Assembly (NCBI RefSeq): GCF_029168945.1
Contig: NC_083605.1
Coordinates: forward strand, 36,655,280-36,719,279
Direction: 5' to 3'
DNA length: 64,000 nucleotides
Origin: Cannabis sativa
Taxonomy: Eukaryota > Streptophyta > Magnoliopsida > Rosales > Cannabaceae
The number at the start of each line of letters is the position of its first letter. The first letter of the stretch is position 1. The notes below the pieces were generated by a model, which worked only from the letters and a program-made list of their open reading frames with translations, was not told the DNA's origin and did not search any database. Made by a program: the position numbers and the translations under genes. Of the stretch, positions 1-11,700 are shown in pieces.

Positions 1-355
1 AACTCCTATGCTGGTGAAGAACTTTCTTAGCCAGACAAGTTCTTTAGCAGCTTCGGCTGCTGCTATGTATTCAGCTTCCATAGTTGAGTCCGATATCGCG
101 GTTTGTTTACCACTTCTCCAAACCACTGCTCCACCCCCAAGAGTAAACACCATCCCAGATGTAGATTTCCTGTCTTCAAGACTTGCCTGGAAATCTGAAT
201 CAGTGTAGCCTATGGGATTTAAAGCACCACCCTTGTAGACTAACACAAGATTCCTTGTACTCTTTAAGTATTTCAGAATATACTTAACTGCATTCCAATG
301 TTCTTGTCCTGGATTAGACTGATACCTGCTCACGATTCCAACAAAGATACCGTAT
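1..355 (-). pseudogene. Copia RNase H domain (element A), partial
   Basis: Minus-strand translation continues the RT of element A after a frameshift at about 330-360. It reads through copia RNase H landmarks such as YTDSDFQ, followed by SGMVFTLGGGAVVW and the MEAEY motif, which carry catalytic acidic residues. RNase H would remove the RNA template during reverse transcription. The domain runs off the left edge, so its C-terminus and the polypurine tract are not visible. Inactive as a polyprotein because of the upstream breaks. Confidence 0.8.
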
Positions 356-976
356 GTCAGGTCTAGTGCACAACATTGCATACATTAGACTTCCAACTGC
401 AGAGGCATAGGGAATATTTGCCATGTCCTCTATCTCTTGAGGATCAGTCGGTGACTGTTCCTTAGATAGACGAATACCATATCTAGAGGGCATGTTTTCC
501 CCATTGGCATTGTTCATGAAGAATCTCTCTAAGACTTTGTCTATGTAGGTTGTTTGAGAGAGAGCAAGAGATCTGTTCTTCCGGTTTCTGATAATCTGAA
601 TACCAAGAACATAGGCTGCTTCACCCAAATCTTTCATATCGAATTGAGTGTTGAGCCATTCCTTAATGTGAGTCATTTTCTTGACATTGTTTCCAATGAT
701 CAAAATGTCATCAACATAAAGGACCAGGAATACTACTATTTGGTCTTCCTTGAGTTGGTAAACACAAGGTTCATCTTCATTCTGAAGAAAGCCGTAGGTC
801 TTGATGATTTCATCAAACCTCTTGTTCCATGAGCGAGAAGCTTGCTTAAGTCCATAGATGGACCTGTTTAACTTGCAAACTTTCTTTTCCTGCCCAGGAA
901 GAACATAACCTTCTGGTTGCTCCATATAGATGGTTTCTTCAAGTACCCCATTAAGGAAGGCAGTCTTGACATCCAT
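314..976 (-). pseudogene. Copia reverse transcriptase, C-terminal part (element A)
   Basis: Open segment starting MDVKTAFLNG. It contains the copia RT motifs IYMEQPEGY, SIYGLKQASRSWNKRFD and the catalytic LYVDDIL box, then the ALSQTTYIDKVLERF and YASAVGSLMYAMLCTRPDI segments. It is the direct continuation of the segment at 980-1909. The two are separated by one in-frame TGA at 980-982, where relatives have Trp in IWQMDVKTAFLNG, so this is probably a TGG-to-TGA nonsense change. It ends in a frameshift before the RNase H domain. Confidence 0.9.
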
Positions 977-979
977 TTG

Positions 980-1909
980 TCAGATTTCATAATCGAAAGC
1001 AGCAGCTATGGAGAGAAGAAATCGGATGGATTTGAGCATGGCAACAGGACTAAAAGTTTCCTCATAGTCCACGCCTTCTCTTTGAGTATAACCCTTGGCT
1101 ACAAGTCTAGCTTTAAAAGTTTCGACTTCGCCTCCAGCTCCTCTTTTCTTCTTGTAAACCCACTTGCATCCTATCGGATGATAGTCGTCAGGTGCGTCTA
1201 CATATTTCCAGACTTTGTTCTTTTTCATGGAATCCATTTCTGAATCCATGTCGGCTGACCATCGTTTCCGTTGCGGACTAGCCATTGCCTGTTTATAGGT
1301 TAATGGATCGTCATCAATACCGTCACCTACGACCATATTGATTTCACCATCGAAGCCATAACGAGCAGGTTTTGTTGAAACCCTCCCACTATGACGAGGT
1401 ACGATTGTCTTCTGAACAGAAACTTTAGTAGTAGATTTCTCAGTTTGTTCAACTGAGGGAGTGGGATTGTCTTCTTCACGAGTGAAAGAGGACGGAACAT
1501 TGGAAGGACTTATATCTGATAGCAATTCCTCTAGAACAACTTTACTTTTCGGTTTGTAGTCTTTAATATAGTTCTCTTCAAGAAAAGTAGCATTTGTAGA
1601 AACAAACACTTTATTATCCTTGTGACTATAAAATAGTCCACCCCTAGTCTCTTTAGAATTTCCAACAAACATGCATACTTCGGTACGTGATTCAAGTTTG
1701 CCTTCTTTCTTTCTTAAGACATGAGCAGGGCACCCCCAAATTTTGTAATGGCGTAAACTAGGTGTTCGACCATTCCAAAGTTCAACAGGTGTCTTAGGGA
1801 CTGCTTTAGATGGAACAACATTTAGAATGTCATTTGCCATTTGTATAGCATATTCCCAGAAGGACGTAGACAGAGTTGAATAACTCAGCATAGACCTAAC
1901 CATTTCCAA
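980..1909 (-). pseudogene. Copia integrase C-terminus and RT N-terminus (element A)
   Basis: Begins inside the integrase C-terminal region (LLEMVRSML, then WNGRTPSLRHYKIWGCPAHV, the copia integrase chromodomain-like stretch). A variable acidic/Ser-rich linker follows, then the RT start: KWVYKKKRGAGGEVETFKAR with LVAKGYTQREGVDYEETFSPVA. It ends at the TGA at 980-982. It overlaps the preceding segment by about 25 bases because a 1-bp indel near 1965-1975 shifts the frame; NGVAERRNRTL is readable only when both frames are combined. Non-functional as it stands. Confidence 0.88.
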
Positions 1910-2760
1910 AAGAGTGCGATTTCTTCTTTCTGCAACTCCATTTTGTTGTGGAGTGGCAGCGTGTATTGGGATTCAATTCCAAGTTCAATTAAATGATCTT
2001 TGAACTGCATATCCATATATTCTCCACCCCTATCAGTTCGCAAGATCTTTAATGATTTACCTAATTGGTTTTGGGCCAAAGCATGAAACTCCTGAAACTT
2101 TTCAAATGTTTCAGATTTCTTTTGCATTAGGTAAAGAAAACTATATCTAGAGAAATCGTCAATGAAAGTGACAAAATACTCATAACCACCTCGGGCTTTG
2201 ACATTCAAAGGTCCGGAGACATCGGAATGCACTAACCCTAGAGGGATTTTGGCACGCTCTCCCTTTACAGAGAAAGAACGTTTAGTCATTTTTCCTTCTA
2301 GGCAGGACTCGCATACTGGCAGTTCACCTAAGACGACATTTTTCAATGGACCGTCTTTGGTGAGCCTATTGAGTCTATCAAAGCCTATATGACCTAAACG
2401 TAAATGCCATAGATAAGTTTGATCATCATTATCAATCTCTTTTCTTTTTAGGTTTCTAGGTCTAGCTACACTGAAAAGTTCACTATTTAGTGAGATTTGA
2501 GTACTCGGTCTTAAAACATAAAGCCCTTGTTCCATTATAGCAACACATATTTGAAATCCATTACGAGAAATTGAACAATTTGTACTCGAAAAATTCAATA
2601 TATAAGATTGTGTTTGCAAACATGAGACACTAATCAAGTTTCTACTAAAGTTTGGAATAAATAAAACATTTTCTAAAATTAGAAATTTTTGTTGAAACTT
2701 GATGCGGGCTTTTCCTCTAGCTTTGACCGATACTAATTCGCCATTGCCAACTTTAAGCTT
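1885..2760 (-). pseudogene. Copia GAG-pre-integrase and integrase core (element A)
   Basis: Follows an in-frame TGA near 2760 in the protease-to-integrase spacer (LPGE, stop, KLKVGNGELVSV). The reading then continues as LIPNFSRNLISVSCL-type sequence and the HHCC zinc-binding domain: HLRLGHIGFDRL with a CESC pair about 40 residues on. The DDE integrase core shows HSDVSGPLN, FVTFIDDFSRYSF and RTDRGGEY. The final acidic residue of the DDE triad falls after the frameshift near 1970, so it is not in the same frame. Confidence 0.88.
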
Positions 2761-3432
2761 TCACTCTCCTGGAAGCAGATTTTCCCAAGTTTCAAGCAAC
2801 TGCAGTGAAGAACATACATGGTTAGTAGACCCAGAATCAACAATCCAGATGGATTTGTCGTTCTCTAAAACACATGATTCAAAGACAAAAGCATTACCTT
2901 CGTTTGAATTGTTTAGAAGCCTGGGACATCGTTCTTCATGATGACCCTTTCCATTACAATTCGAACATAGAAGATTACGTCTTGTAATTGTACTTGAAGA
3001 AGCAGTTTTGCTAGATCCTTCATACCTAGTCCTTTTCCTTCTATTATTGATTGCAAACCCAGGGGGACCCATTGCAATCAAGTTCCGTTCATGGGCTCGT
3101 AATTCTGCTTCGAGCTTGTCCATGTCAGAGGAGTTAGAATTGTTGATCATGTAAGAGATAACAAATTCATTATACTCCGGAGGAAGACTATTAAGGATAA
3201 GTTGGACCCATTGTTCTCTTGATAAATCAATTCCTAGTAGATTTGCCTTTTGGAACTTCAGATTCATCATCAACAGGTGCGAGTTAATGCAACTACCAGG
3301 ATGCATTTTCACATTATAGAGTTCTTTTGCTAAAATAGTAACTAAGAGAGGATCGGGGTGCGGGTTATTCATAATGACACTACAACACATCAATAAAACA
3401 GAAGTAAGGTTTTGGCTCATAAATTCATACAC
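2761..3432 (-). pseudogene. Copia gag (capsid-like, zinc knuckle) and protease start (element A)
   Basis: A 223-codon frame. Its centre resembles the C-terminal half of plant copia Gag (UBN2-like: LGIDLSREQWVQLILNSLPP followed by EYNEFVISY). A nucleocapsid zinc knuckle CSNCNGKGHHEERC (CX2CX4HX4C) follows, then the retropepsin active site in WIVDSGSTNHVC. Gag normally has a further N-terminal segment of roughly 80-100 residues. I do not find it upstream, where the sequence becomes the repeated-motif leader, so gag is N-terminally truncated or the missing part lies across a spliced or deleted interval. It ends at a TGA just after the protease start. Confidence 0.85.
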
Positions 3433-3499
3433 AATTTAGAAAATAACAAGTAATGACATATGTTATAAAAATATTAAATCTAACATAGTTTATTTTCCA

Positions 3500-3880
3500 A
3501 GGTATTTCAACAAACTGATACAGTGTCCCGTTTAGGCGAGAGTGAAAGCATCATCCATTGAATAGAGTTGTCAGCTCATCTAAAATGATAACCATTCTAG
3601 CAACCTTTTATTCGATCAAGATTGGAATTCAGCGTTGTCCCGTTTAGGCGAGAGTCAAGGCAATTCTATCTTATGAGCTTCCACCATTGTTTCATAACTT
3701 GCAAGTCAAGTATGGTCGCCACCATTAGGGTGATCTATACCATACAAAACACTTACAAACTACTTATCATGCGAGGTTAAACGGTGCGAAATTGCTAATG
3801 AACGTTCCTCCATTAGGGAGGATTACTCACTAAAACAAACGCGGTGTAAAACCCACAATGGAGATCGAATGTCTCTTGAT
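3500..3880 (-). other. Repeated-motif leader segment of element A
   Basis: Non-coding on inspection. It carries two near-identical copies of a motif, read on the minus strand as ACTCTCGCCTAAACGGGACA, at about 3524-3546 and 3635-3656. Related remnants with 'cattaggg' cores lie at 3722-3733 and 3812-3822. The same segment occurs in elements B and C. It lies between the AT-rich leader and gag. Function unknown; see findings for a packaging or dimerisation hypothesis. Confidence 0.7.
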
Positions 3881-6103
3881 TAAAAGCTCATTATTTAAAA
3901 AATAATATATGTATTTTGTATAATCATTTAAATTCGATATTATAATAATGAAAAATTACAAACTAAAGTTGGTTTAAATAAAAAATCAACTTTAATTAAT
4001 TTTCAATTATTATTAAATTTGAAAAATAAATTCAAATAAATATCGAACAAGTTCCATAATATAATAATGAAAAATTACAAATCAAAATTGATTTAAAAAA
4101 AATTAACTTTAATTAATTTTCAATTATTAATTAAATTCAAAAAAAATAAATTTGAATATAAAATGGAACAAATTTGATAATATCTTGTTTAAGTTGTTTT
4201 AGAAGAATCTAAAAAAATCAACTTAAATATCTTTCAAATCAGATTTAATTAAATTTAAAATTAAGTTGTAACCACTTAATTTGAAGATATTCCATTTTAA
4301 GTTAATATTTGAAAAGATATTAACCTAAAAAAGATCTAAAGAACCTTAATAACCAATGCCTAAAATTCCTCAACTTAATTTTGAAATTTTGAATTCAAAA
4401 GATATTCAGATTAAAGTTGGTTAGTTGTAGATAACTAAATATCAACTTAAATGAGAATATTTAATGAAAAATTTAAATTTAGCTTCAGAAAGAATCTAGA
4501 TGGTTATAATTCTATATTTAATTAAATACAAGAAAATACATATAGTTTAGCTTAGAATATAAAATTCTTTAAACCATGATTTTCTAAATTAATTTCAAAA
4601 TAAATGAAATTAATTATGTTGCTAATCAATTTTAATTAGGTTAAACTAGTGTAATTAACCTAGTACAGTCATTCAAATCAGGCAAATGGGCCTTCACAAT
4701 TGGGGTGGTTCATGTGAGGGAGTGCTGGGTTCAGTATGTCGTACCCACTTCTATGGCTCCCAACTCTCACACAAGGCCCAAAAGAGAGGAATTTAATCTT
4801 AATAAGAACAACTGTTATTAATTGAATAGGCCCAAAAACTAAATGGGCCTAAATAAATTCTATCAAGAACTATGATAATTTATTTTAGCAACAATAACCT
4901 ATATGCATCTATAATCAAATTAAACATATAGGCTCACACAGGCACACTTTGGATGGGTCCTATCATGTTGCTAGGTCATACACAGATGAAAGAAGATTGT
5001 AAATATACCTGTTACAAATTATTATCTTGACCAAGGGAGCCATCAGATCATTAGATCTGGCAAAAAGTAACCATGGCTATTTGCAATCAAGTAATAATAG
5101 GTTTTGAAAACTTACACATAAGCTAAAACACATACTCCTGCAACAAGGTTAGTTGGATAGTTGGATGTAGGATTTATTTAATTTTAAATTAAATATTTAA
5201 TTTCGAAAATAATTAATTAAATAATAAAAAAAAATTCGAAAATTTAAAAAAAAAAATTGAAAAAATTCGAAATTTTAAAAAAAAAAATTAAATTTAAAAT
5301 TAAACCTACAATTTTAAAAAATTAGGTTTCAACCAACCTAAATATCATTTCAAAAATTTGCTAACTACTTTTAAATTTTAAATGTTATTTTATAAATAAA
5401 AATTAAATTAAAAATTAGAAAAGATAAATGAATATCTTTTTCAAATTTTAAATGTAATTTAAATAAATAAAATAACAAAATTTAAAAAATTAGCAAAATA
5501 TCTTATATCATTTAAAAATTACATGATTATAATTATCTTATTTTAAATTTAAGATAAGATAAGATATAATCAAATTTTAAAATAAGATAGATTTTTAAGC
5601 AAGAAGATAGATACTAATTCTATTCAAATTCAAATTACACTAATATCTTGAATTAAATTTAAAAAATATTAAATTAATTCAAAATGATAATTAGAATTGA
5701 ATTAGGAATAGTAATAGTATAAATACAAAACTATACCAAAAATCGGAAGTTAATTCCATGAAAAAGCATGAAAAATCGAAGAAAAACAAAAAAAATTGTG
5801 AACTGTACGGACAGTTTTCGCGATCGCAGGAAAATTTCAGCACAGCCCCGATTTTTTCAAATCTTCAAAAATTCATAACTAATTCAAATAAAATCGAAAT
5901 TGAGTTCTGTAAAAGGCTAACTTGCTTAATTTTTTCCATACTATCCAATAAAAATAATTCCAGAAACAAAATCGCAATTAATTTTTACGAAAAATTTATA
6001 AACATCAATCAATCATCAAATAACACTCAATACAACATGATACCATCCAAAAATCATACAAAAAATCGTTTTAAAGTCCAAATTTCTTGCAAGTAAATCA
6101 ATT
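3880..6103 (-). other. AT-rich untranslated leader of element A
   Basis: About 2.2 kb between the primer-binding site and the gag-proximal motif region, with very high A+T and no credible coding frame. It includes a tandem duplication of about 119 bp (near 3940-4060 and 4060-4170) and a less AT-rich conserved block at 4680-5100 that is also present in elements B and C. A 112-codon frame at 5758-6096 on the other strand is unsupported. Confidence 0.7.
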
Positions 6104-6121
6104 ACCATGGCTCTGAGGCCA
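6104..6121 (-). other. Primer-binding site (element A)
   Basis: Minus-strand TGGCCTCAGAGCCATGGT begins two bases after the LTR end. It matches by eye 14 of 18 positions of the usual plant initiator-Met tRNA PBS (core TCAGAGCCA). The identical motif at the same 2-nt spacing is found in elements B and C. Confidence 0.8.
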
Positions 6122-6123
6122 GT

Positions 6124-8015
6124 TGTTGAAAATTATTTTACCAAGATCTTAGATCTACTCACAAGTATGTTTATTAACATCCTAAATAAGAACTTTCTAA
6201 AACGATAAATTAAACACATATAAAGTTTAAGAAACCTTACATTGGGTGCAGCGGAATTAAATGACTCCTTCCGTTCAGATCTCTAACCCTTGAATCCTTT
6301 CTGTAGCAGAGTATTATCAAGATCTGAACCTGGATCTTCTTTCTCTGAATCCTTGATGCTGAATCTCCTTTGCTGATGATCTTTCTTCACGATCTTCCTC
6401 ACTATGATTGAGGTATTGCTTGATGTGTGTGGGCACTACTCTAATCACTAAGGTAGTTCGAAATTATCAAGGAAGAATAGAGAGAGAGAGTGGCGGCTAG
6501 AGAAGATAGAGGAGGCTCAGGTTTTTCTGATTCAGAAAGTGTGTTTTTCCTGAAGCCTTCACTATATATTTATAGCATTCCACTAGGGTTAGATTTGAAT
6601 TATATGGCATTAAAATAATGAAAAAATCAACTTAAAATACCTACAATAGGTGGACGGCCATGGCATAATGGATTGGGCCTTACTTTTTGCAATTTCGCAA
6701 TTTTAACACCTTTTGTATCTGATTTTCTCAAAAATGCCAATTTCCTAATTCAACCATTTAAATGTCAATTCTAACTATTTAATAACTATAAATAATTATT
6801 AAATAATATTGTCATTTATCATATTTATTAATTGAACCATACAAAGTATCATAATTAACAAATATGCCCCTATTAACTCTTTCTTTACAATTTCGCCCTT
6901 ACTTAGTGAAAATTTCACAAATAGACATAGTCTAATTTGTGAATTATAATTAATTTATCAAAATCAATTACATGAGTCTTACAACCAATATTATCTCAAC
7001 TAGTGGGGGGACCATTGGTCTATATAACCGAGCTTCCAATAAGTAGATCAAGAATTTAGCACTAAAATTCACTAACTTATTAATTCTTCGTTGAATCCAC
7101 GCATAGAACTTAGAATTGCACTCTCAGTATATAGAATGCTCTATATGTTCCACAATATAGACACATCATTAGTTATCCATTGTTATAATCCTAATGTGAT
7201 CAATGATCCTCTATATGAATGATCTACTTAGTAAAGGGATTAAATTACCGTAACACCCTACTATGTATTTTATCCTTAAAACACTTGACCCCGTATAAAT
7301 GATATTTCAGCTTATGTGAAATGAGATCTCCACCATTTATTTTCGTTTGGTCAAGCTCGAAGGAGATCATCCTTTGCTTACTATTCGCCAGATAGAAGCT
7401 ATAGATTCCATGTTTATGCTAGCGCTCCCACTCAATTGCACTACCGAGTTCCCAAAATGTACGTATCACCCTGACCTAAAAGTAGGCTTAACTAACAATT
7501 CAAGGAACACGAATAGCCTTTCAAGATTGAGCCTAATCATAACAGGATTAAGATCATTTGATCTAGGATCAACTTGGCGATATTGACTTGAATAGATTTT
7601 ACGGTAAGTTTAATTAAATCTAAGTCAAAGTTCAATATCGGTCCCTTCCGATGCATACTCCATGCATCCAACCTGAGCTTTACTTTAACCAATGTTCTGG
7701 AAAGAACATAGTATTTCTCCAAATACAAGTAAACTCTTGTTGTAGATTATCATATCAGTAAAACCCTGTGTCTAATAAATCTAGGAAACTTTATTCACAT
7801 AGTCATGTTTACTTTCCAATGTGATGACAGCACAATAAACATGATCAAGTATGTGAAAAGGGTTTAAGATGAATTTATAAATCAAATAGACAAGCAATTG
7901 ATAAAGTGAGCCAAAACATACACAAATGAATGAAAAATACTTCTGTTTCTTTATTGATGTTGAATAAAATAGATTACATTGAAATGGAGTTTTATTTAGG
8001 GCATAAAACCTAACA
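6124..8015 (-). repeat. 5' LTR of element A
   Basis: 1892-bp LTR. On the plus strand it starts TGTTG and ends TAACA (TGTTAG...CAACA on its own strand). It is homologous along its length to the LTRs at 14866-16771, 18300-20206, 34955-36845 and 43211-45105. Its first ~150 bases (plus 7870-8000) match solo LTR E but not the LTRs of B and C, so A and E form one subtype. Confidence 0.92.
6567..6574 (-). promoter_or_regulatory. TATA box of LTR A
   Basis: Minus-strand TATAAATA within a conserved GCTATAAATA context found in every LTR of this family. It would mark the U3/R boundary about 30 bp downstream, giving a U3 of roughly 1.4 kb. Confidence 0.65.
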
Positions 8016-8519
8016 AGAACACGAATAGCCTTTCAAGATTGAGCCTAATCATAACAGGATTAAGATCATTTGATCTAGGATCAACTTGGCGATATTGACT
8101 TGAATAGATTTTACGGTAAGTTTAATTAAATCTAAGTCAAAGTTCAATATCGGTCCCTTACGATGCATACTCCATGCATCCAACCTGAGCTTTACTTTAA
8201 CCAATGTTCTGGAAAGAACATAGTATTTCTCCAAATACAAGTAAACTCTTGTTGTAGATTATCATATCAGTAAAACCCTGTGTCTGATAAATCTAGGAAA
8301 CTTTATTCACATAGTCATGTTTACTTTCCAATGTGTTGACGGCACAATAAACAGGATCAAGTATGTGAAAAGGGTTTCAGATGAATCTATACATTATGTA
8401 CATATAATCATGAAATAAATCATGTGAACCATGAAACATTAAATGTTATTTCTGATCTATATTAATAAGTAAATCTGATTATATTGAAATGAGTTTTATT
8501 TAGGGCATAAAACCCAACA
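8016..8519 (-). repeat. Interrupted 3' LTR of element B (first 504 bp)
   Basis: Starts TGTTGGG on the minus strand at 8519, directly after the polypurine tract, and follows the B/C LTR subtype (the segment with 'acattatgtacatataatc') down to 8016, where the A LTR begins. The rest should lie beyond the left edge, after the 3' LTR of A. This explains the apparent duplication of 7506-8015 within 8016-8519. Confidence 0.88.
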
Positions 8520-8534
8520 AACTCCCACTTGCAC
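8520..8534 (-). other. Polypurine tract of element B
   Basis: Minus-strand gtgcaagtgggagtt lies immediately 5' of the 3' LTR start. Element C has the same string before its 3' LTR at 43211. It is the plus-strand primer for reverse transcription. Confidence 0.8.
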
Positions 8535-11330
8535 TAATATAGAACAAAAAGTGTGTTTCAAATAATCTCAACACCTTGATATATAAATCAAGTGTAGTAG
8601 TAACCTCCTCGTAATGGGATCTGATAGGTTGAATTAACCACAACCTTTTCTCCACTATTACTCTTCCTTTAATCACAAAATCATTGATAATGTGAAATTC
8701 CTCTCTATATGTCTACTCTCTTGGGATACTGGATTCTATATCTTTGGCAACTACTTTTGGTTAATCAGGAAATTAACACTAGTAGTTTAAGGCAATTTGG
8801 AATGATGCCAAAAATGTATAGAACTTTCCTTAGACTGAATAAGTACCTTTCCTGCAACCTTAACATTCAGTCCCTCTCTAGTAGACCTAGAGACTTGAGA
8901 TAGGTTTTTACACTTCTCCAAAATCACTATTCCACCCCCAGAGTAACCACCATCTTATCAGAAAAATTTACTAGCACATAGGCAAATTTCGAAATCTGAT
9001 GTGGTGTAGTCTAAGAGTTTTAAACACACTCTTATAGACTAACATATAGTTCCTCTTCTTAATCTTAGGATTTACTTGATTGTCTTCCAATGTTCTTCTC
9101 CTGGATTAATCTGATACCTACTCATTACTCCCACTCAACAGCAGGTGTCTGGTCTAAGGCATAAAAAAGCATATCTAAGACCTCTCACTGTTGATATAAG
9201 AAATTCTTTCATGGCTTTATCTTTTTTGGAATAGTTAAGACTTTTCCTTAGATAAATAAAATCTATACTTAAGAAGTTGTGAAGCTTCTATAGATTGCCA
9301 TTAGAAAGAAAATGCTTCAGCATCTTACTAAAGTAAGTTGCTTGCATTAGAGTAAGTAATTACCAGGTATACCACAAGCCATAGGTTTAGATAAACTCAA
9401 ACCTATAATACTAGGAACATGAAGTTTTGTTAAGTCCATTGAATGGACTTATAAACGAAAATTTCCTTTTATGTCCTTGTAATAGAAAACTTTAGGTTAC
9501 TCCATGTGAATGGATTAAACCATAGTTCTATTGACTTTCTTCTTAGTTTCTTATCTTGACAATCCATTACTTGTTTAAACTCACAATGGATTTTAATCAC
9601 TAGTGTCTGTCAAGTCATAAGAAGGTGAGTTCCTAGAAACTCTCCCACTACGACAAGGCACCGTGAATTATGTCTAAGAAAACTAAATAGTATTGATCTC
9701 TTCGGTTGTGACAAGAAAACAGAGGCAGTGGGATCATCATATGTTATATAAGATGATAGAACACTTTTGGAATCAAGAATTAAATATCTCCTTTATTTGC
9801 TACTTGTTTTTCAGACTTAGTCCTTTTCTTAGAAAAGTAGTATTTGTTTGAACAAACACTTTCTTATCTATTGACAATGGGATGGTCCACCCCTAATCAC
9901 TTAGAATAGCTAACAAACCATGGTTAACAGTTCTAGCTTTTCTTAAGATTTTGATTAGGTCATCCATGAATCTAGTAATGTTTTACATTAAGTATACAAC
10001 CATTACATCATTCTGAAATTGTATTACCATAGAAGGAATTAGGCAACGACTAGTAACTAATCATTAACATGCAACTCGAAATTTCTGGGGAGGTAAGTTT
10101 GGATATAATTCAAAAATCAATTTAATGATCTTTGAACTGCATATCTACTAACTATTTCTCCACCCCTATCAGTTCGCAAGATCTTTAACTACTTACCTTA
10201 ATGGTTTTAACCATTGCTAGAAATTAATGAAATTTATCAAACATTTCAAATTTCTTTGCTAAAAGGTATAATCTAGAGTTATCGTTTTAAGAATACAACG
10301 AAAAACTCATATCCATCCCTGAATGTACATCCATCTGCGAATGAGATGAACTACTTTCAGTGGATATAGGCATATTAACTCTTTGCAGAGATTGATCTTG
10401 TCAAATCCACTATGAACAAGATACAAATGCCATAGATTAAAAAAAATGTGGTAGTGTCTATGATGACATAGGTTTAGTTACATCAAAGAGTTCTTAGAAT
10501 ACTGCAAGTGGATCCTGGTCACAGAATACCTAACTCATATTCCATACAGTTTTAATCCATTAATAGAAGATGGATATTAAACACTTGAGAAAGTGTAACT
10601 GTATTGTATTATTAGAAATATAAGAAAATTTCTATTTGGAATTTAAAATTAAAGTCAAAGACTTAAATTTATACCAAAAATAATGAGTAATTCTATCTTG
10701 GACCAGCACTACTAATACAAACTCTAAGTCAGATTTGCCGATACAAGTAGGAGATTTCTAAGATTGAGGATTTATATCAATTGGGAATAGAATTTCGGGA
10801 TTATAATCATATGCATCATTTAATTTCTTAAGAGAAAATATAATGACATGAAATGATTTATAGACCATTCATCCAATGATATGTTTTTAAAGCTAATTCG
10901 AAATGAATAAGCTAAGAGGAATTAGGATAATTTTGTTTATAAATAAGAATCCAACGATGCTTCGATTAGCGAAAGACAAAGTAATCTTATTTATGTAATC
11001 TTCTTGTTTCATATTGTAAAAATACTAGTCTAAGGTGTCATCAATTGATGAACAGCTAGATGTTGCATATACAATATTTATCTTTCGAGATCTTACACTA
11101 TTATGTATGTCTAATGGTGAAAATCCATTAGGGATTTATCTCATTAGAAAAACAAACATGTTAGACCAACAATGAAGATTCGAAATTAAACTACAACTTA
11201 ATAACAGAAAATAACATGGTTCAATATAAATTCATACACAATTCAGAAATTATAAACATATAGCAAGTAGGAATGACTAGTGAAAATACTTAAACATACA
11301 ATCCTAAATAATTTCCAAGGTTTTCAACAA
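8535..11330 (-). pseudogene. Decayed gag-pol of element B
   Basis: Scattered nucleotide homology to the pol of element A in the right order: RNase H-like blocks near 8900-9120, RT-like near 9400-9600, the integrase/linker region near 9820-9900 (fragments like 'gtccacccctaatcacttagaa') and integrase near 10110-10260. There are stops in all frames and no frame above about 65 codons. The same altered sequence recurs in element C (about 40430-43190, opposite strand). The decay therefore predates amplification of the B/C lineage. Confidence 0.75.
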
Positions 11331-11334
11331 CCGA

Positions 11335-11700
11335 TACAAAGTGTCCCGTAGGCGAGAGTCAAAGCATCATTTATTGAATAGAGTTGTCAGCTCATCTAAA
11401 ATAGAAACCATTCTAGCAACCTTTTATTCGATCAAAATAAGAATCCAACGTTGTCCCGGTAGGCGAGAGTCAAGGTTATTCTCATTTTATGATCTTCCAC
11501 CATTGTTTCATGTTTTATGAGTTTATCTCTAAGTAGTCACCGTAGGGGAGAGTCTAAATAGAGACGAAAACTCACAAAACACTTATCAAATGAAATCTTA
11601 CGGTGTTAAATGCGTTCAACGAATAACCATCCATAGGGGGACGAAGTCTAGCGTCTCGAGGTTATATTGAAAACATTTAACTTTTGTAAGACTAACAATG
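11335..11700 (-). other. Repeated-motif leader segment of element B
   Basis: Three related motifs, read on the minus strand as GACTCTCGCCTACGGGACA-type strings: 11341-11361 and 11451-11475, plus a variant at 11535-11557 (actctcccctacggtgac). They align with those of elements A and C and remain recognisable although adjacent pol sequence has decayed. Confidence 0.7.

Larger units (their letters stand above)
1..8015 (-). mobile_element. Ty1/copia LTR retrotransposon A (5' LTR to RNase H; 3' end outside window)
   Basis: A minus-strand copia element. From high to low coordinates it has a complete 5' LTR (6124-8015), a tRNA primer-binding site, a long AT-rich leader, then gag, protease, integrase, reverse transcriptase and RNase H. 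That order (integrase before RT) defines Ty1/copia. The 3' LTR lies beyond base 1. The polyprotein is broken by at least two in-frame stops and two frameshifts, so this copy is dead. Its 5' LTR abuts a partial LTR of a different subtype (8016-8519), which indicates that A inserted into the 3' LTR of element B. Expected target duplication: agaac at 8016-8020, with its partner outside the window. Confidence 0.9.

Noticed and set aside
5758..6096. 112-codon frame next to the PBS of A
   Set aside because: It lies on the strand opposite the element in leader sequence, is Lys/Asn/Ile-rich as expected from A/T composition, and is shortened in B.
7347..7586. Antisense 79-95 codon frame (MVKLEGDHPLL...) recurring in several LTRs (also 16063-16350, 19539-19745, 35374-35613)
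   Set aside because: It recurs only because the LTRs are homologous and young. Length varies, it is broken in the 3' LTR of C, and it runs against LTR transcription.
7506..8519. Apparent 505-bp tandem duplication within one LTR
   Set aside because: The second copy is of the B/C LTR subtype and ends at element B's polypurine tract, so nested insertion of A into B explains it better.
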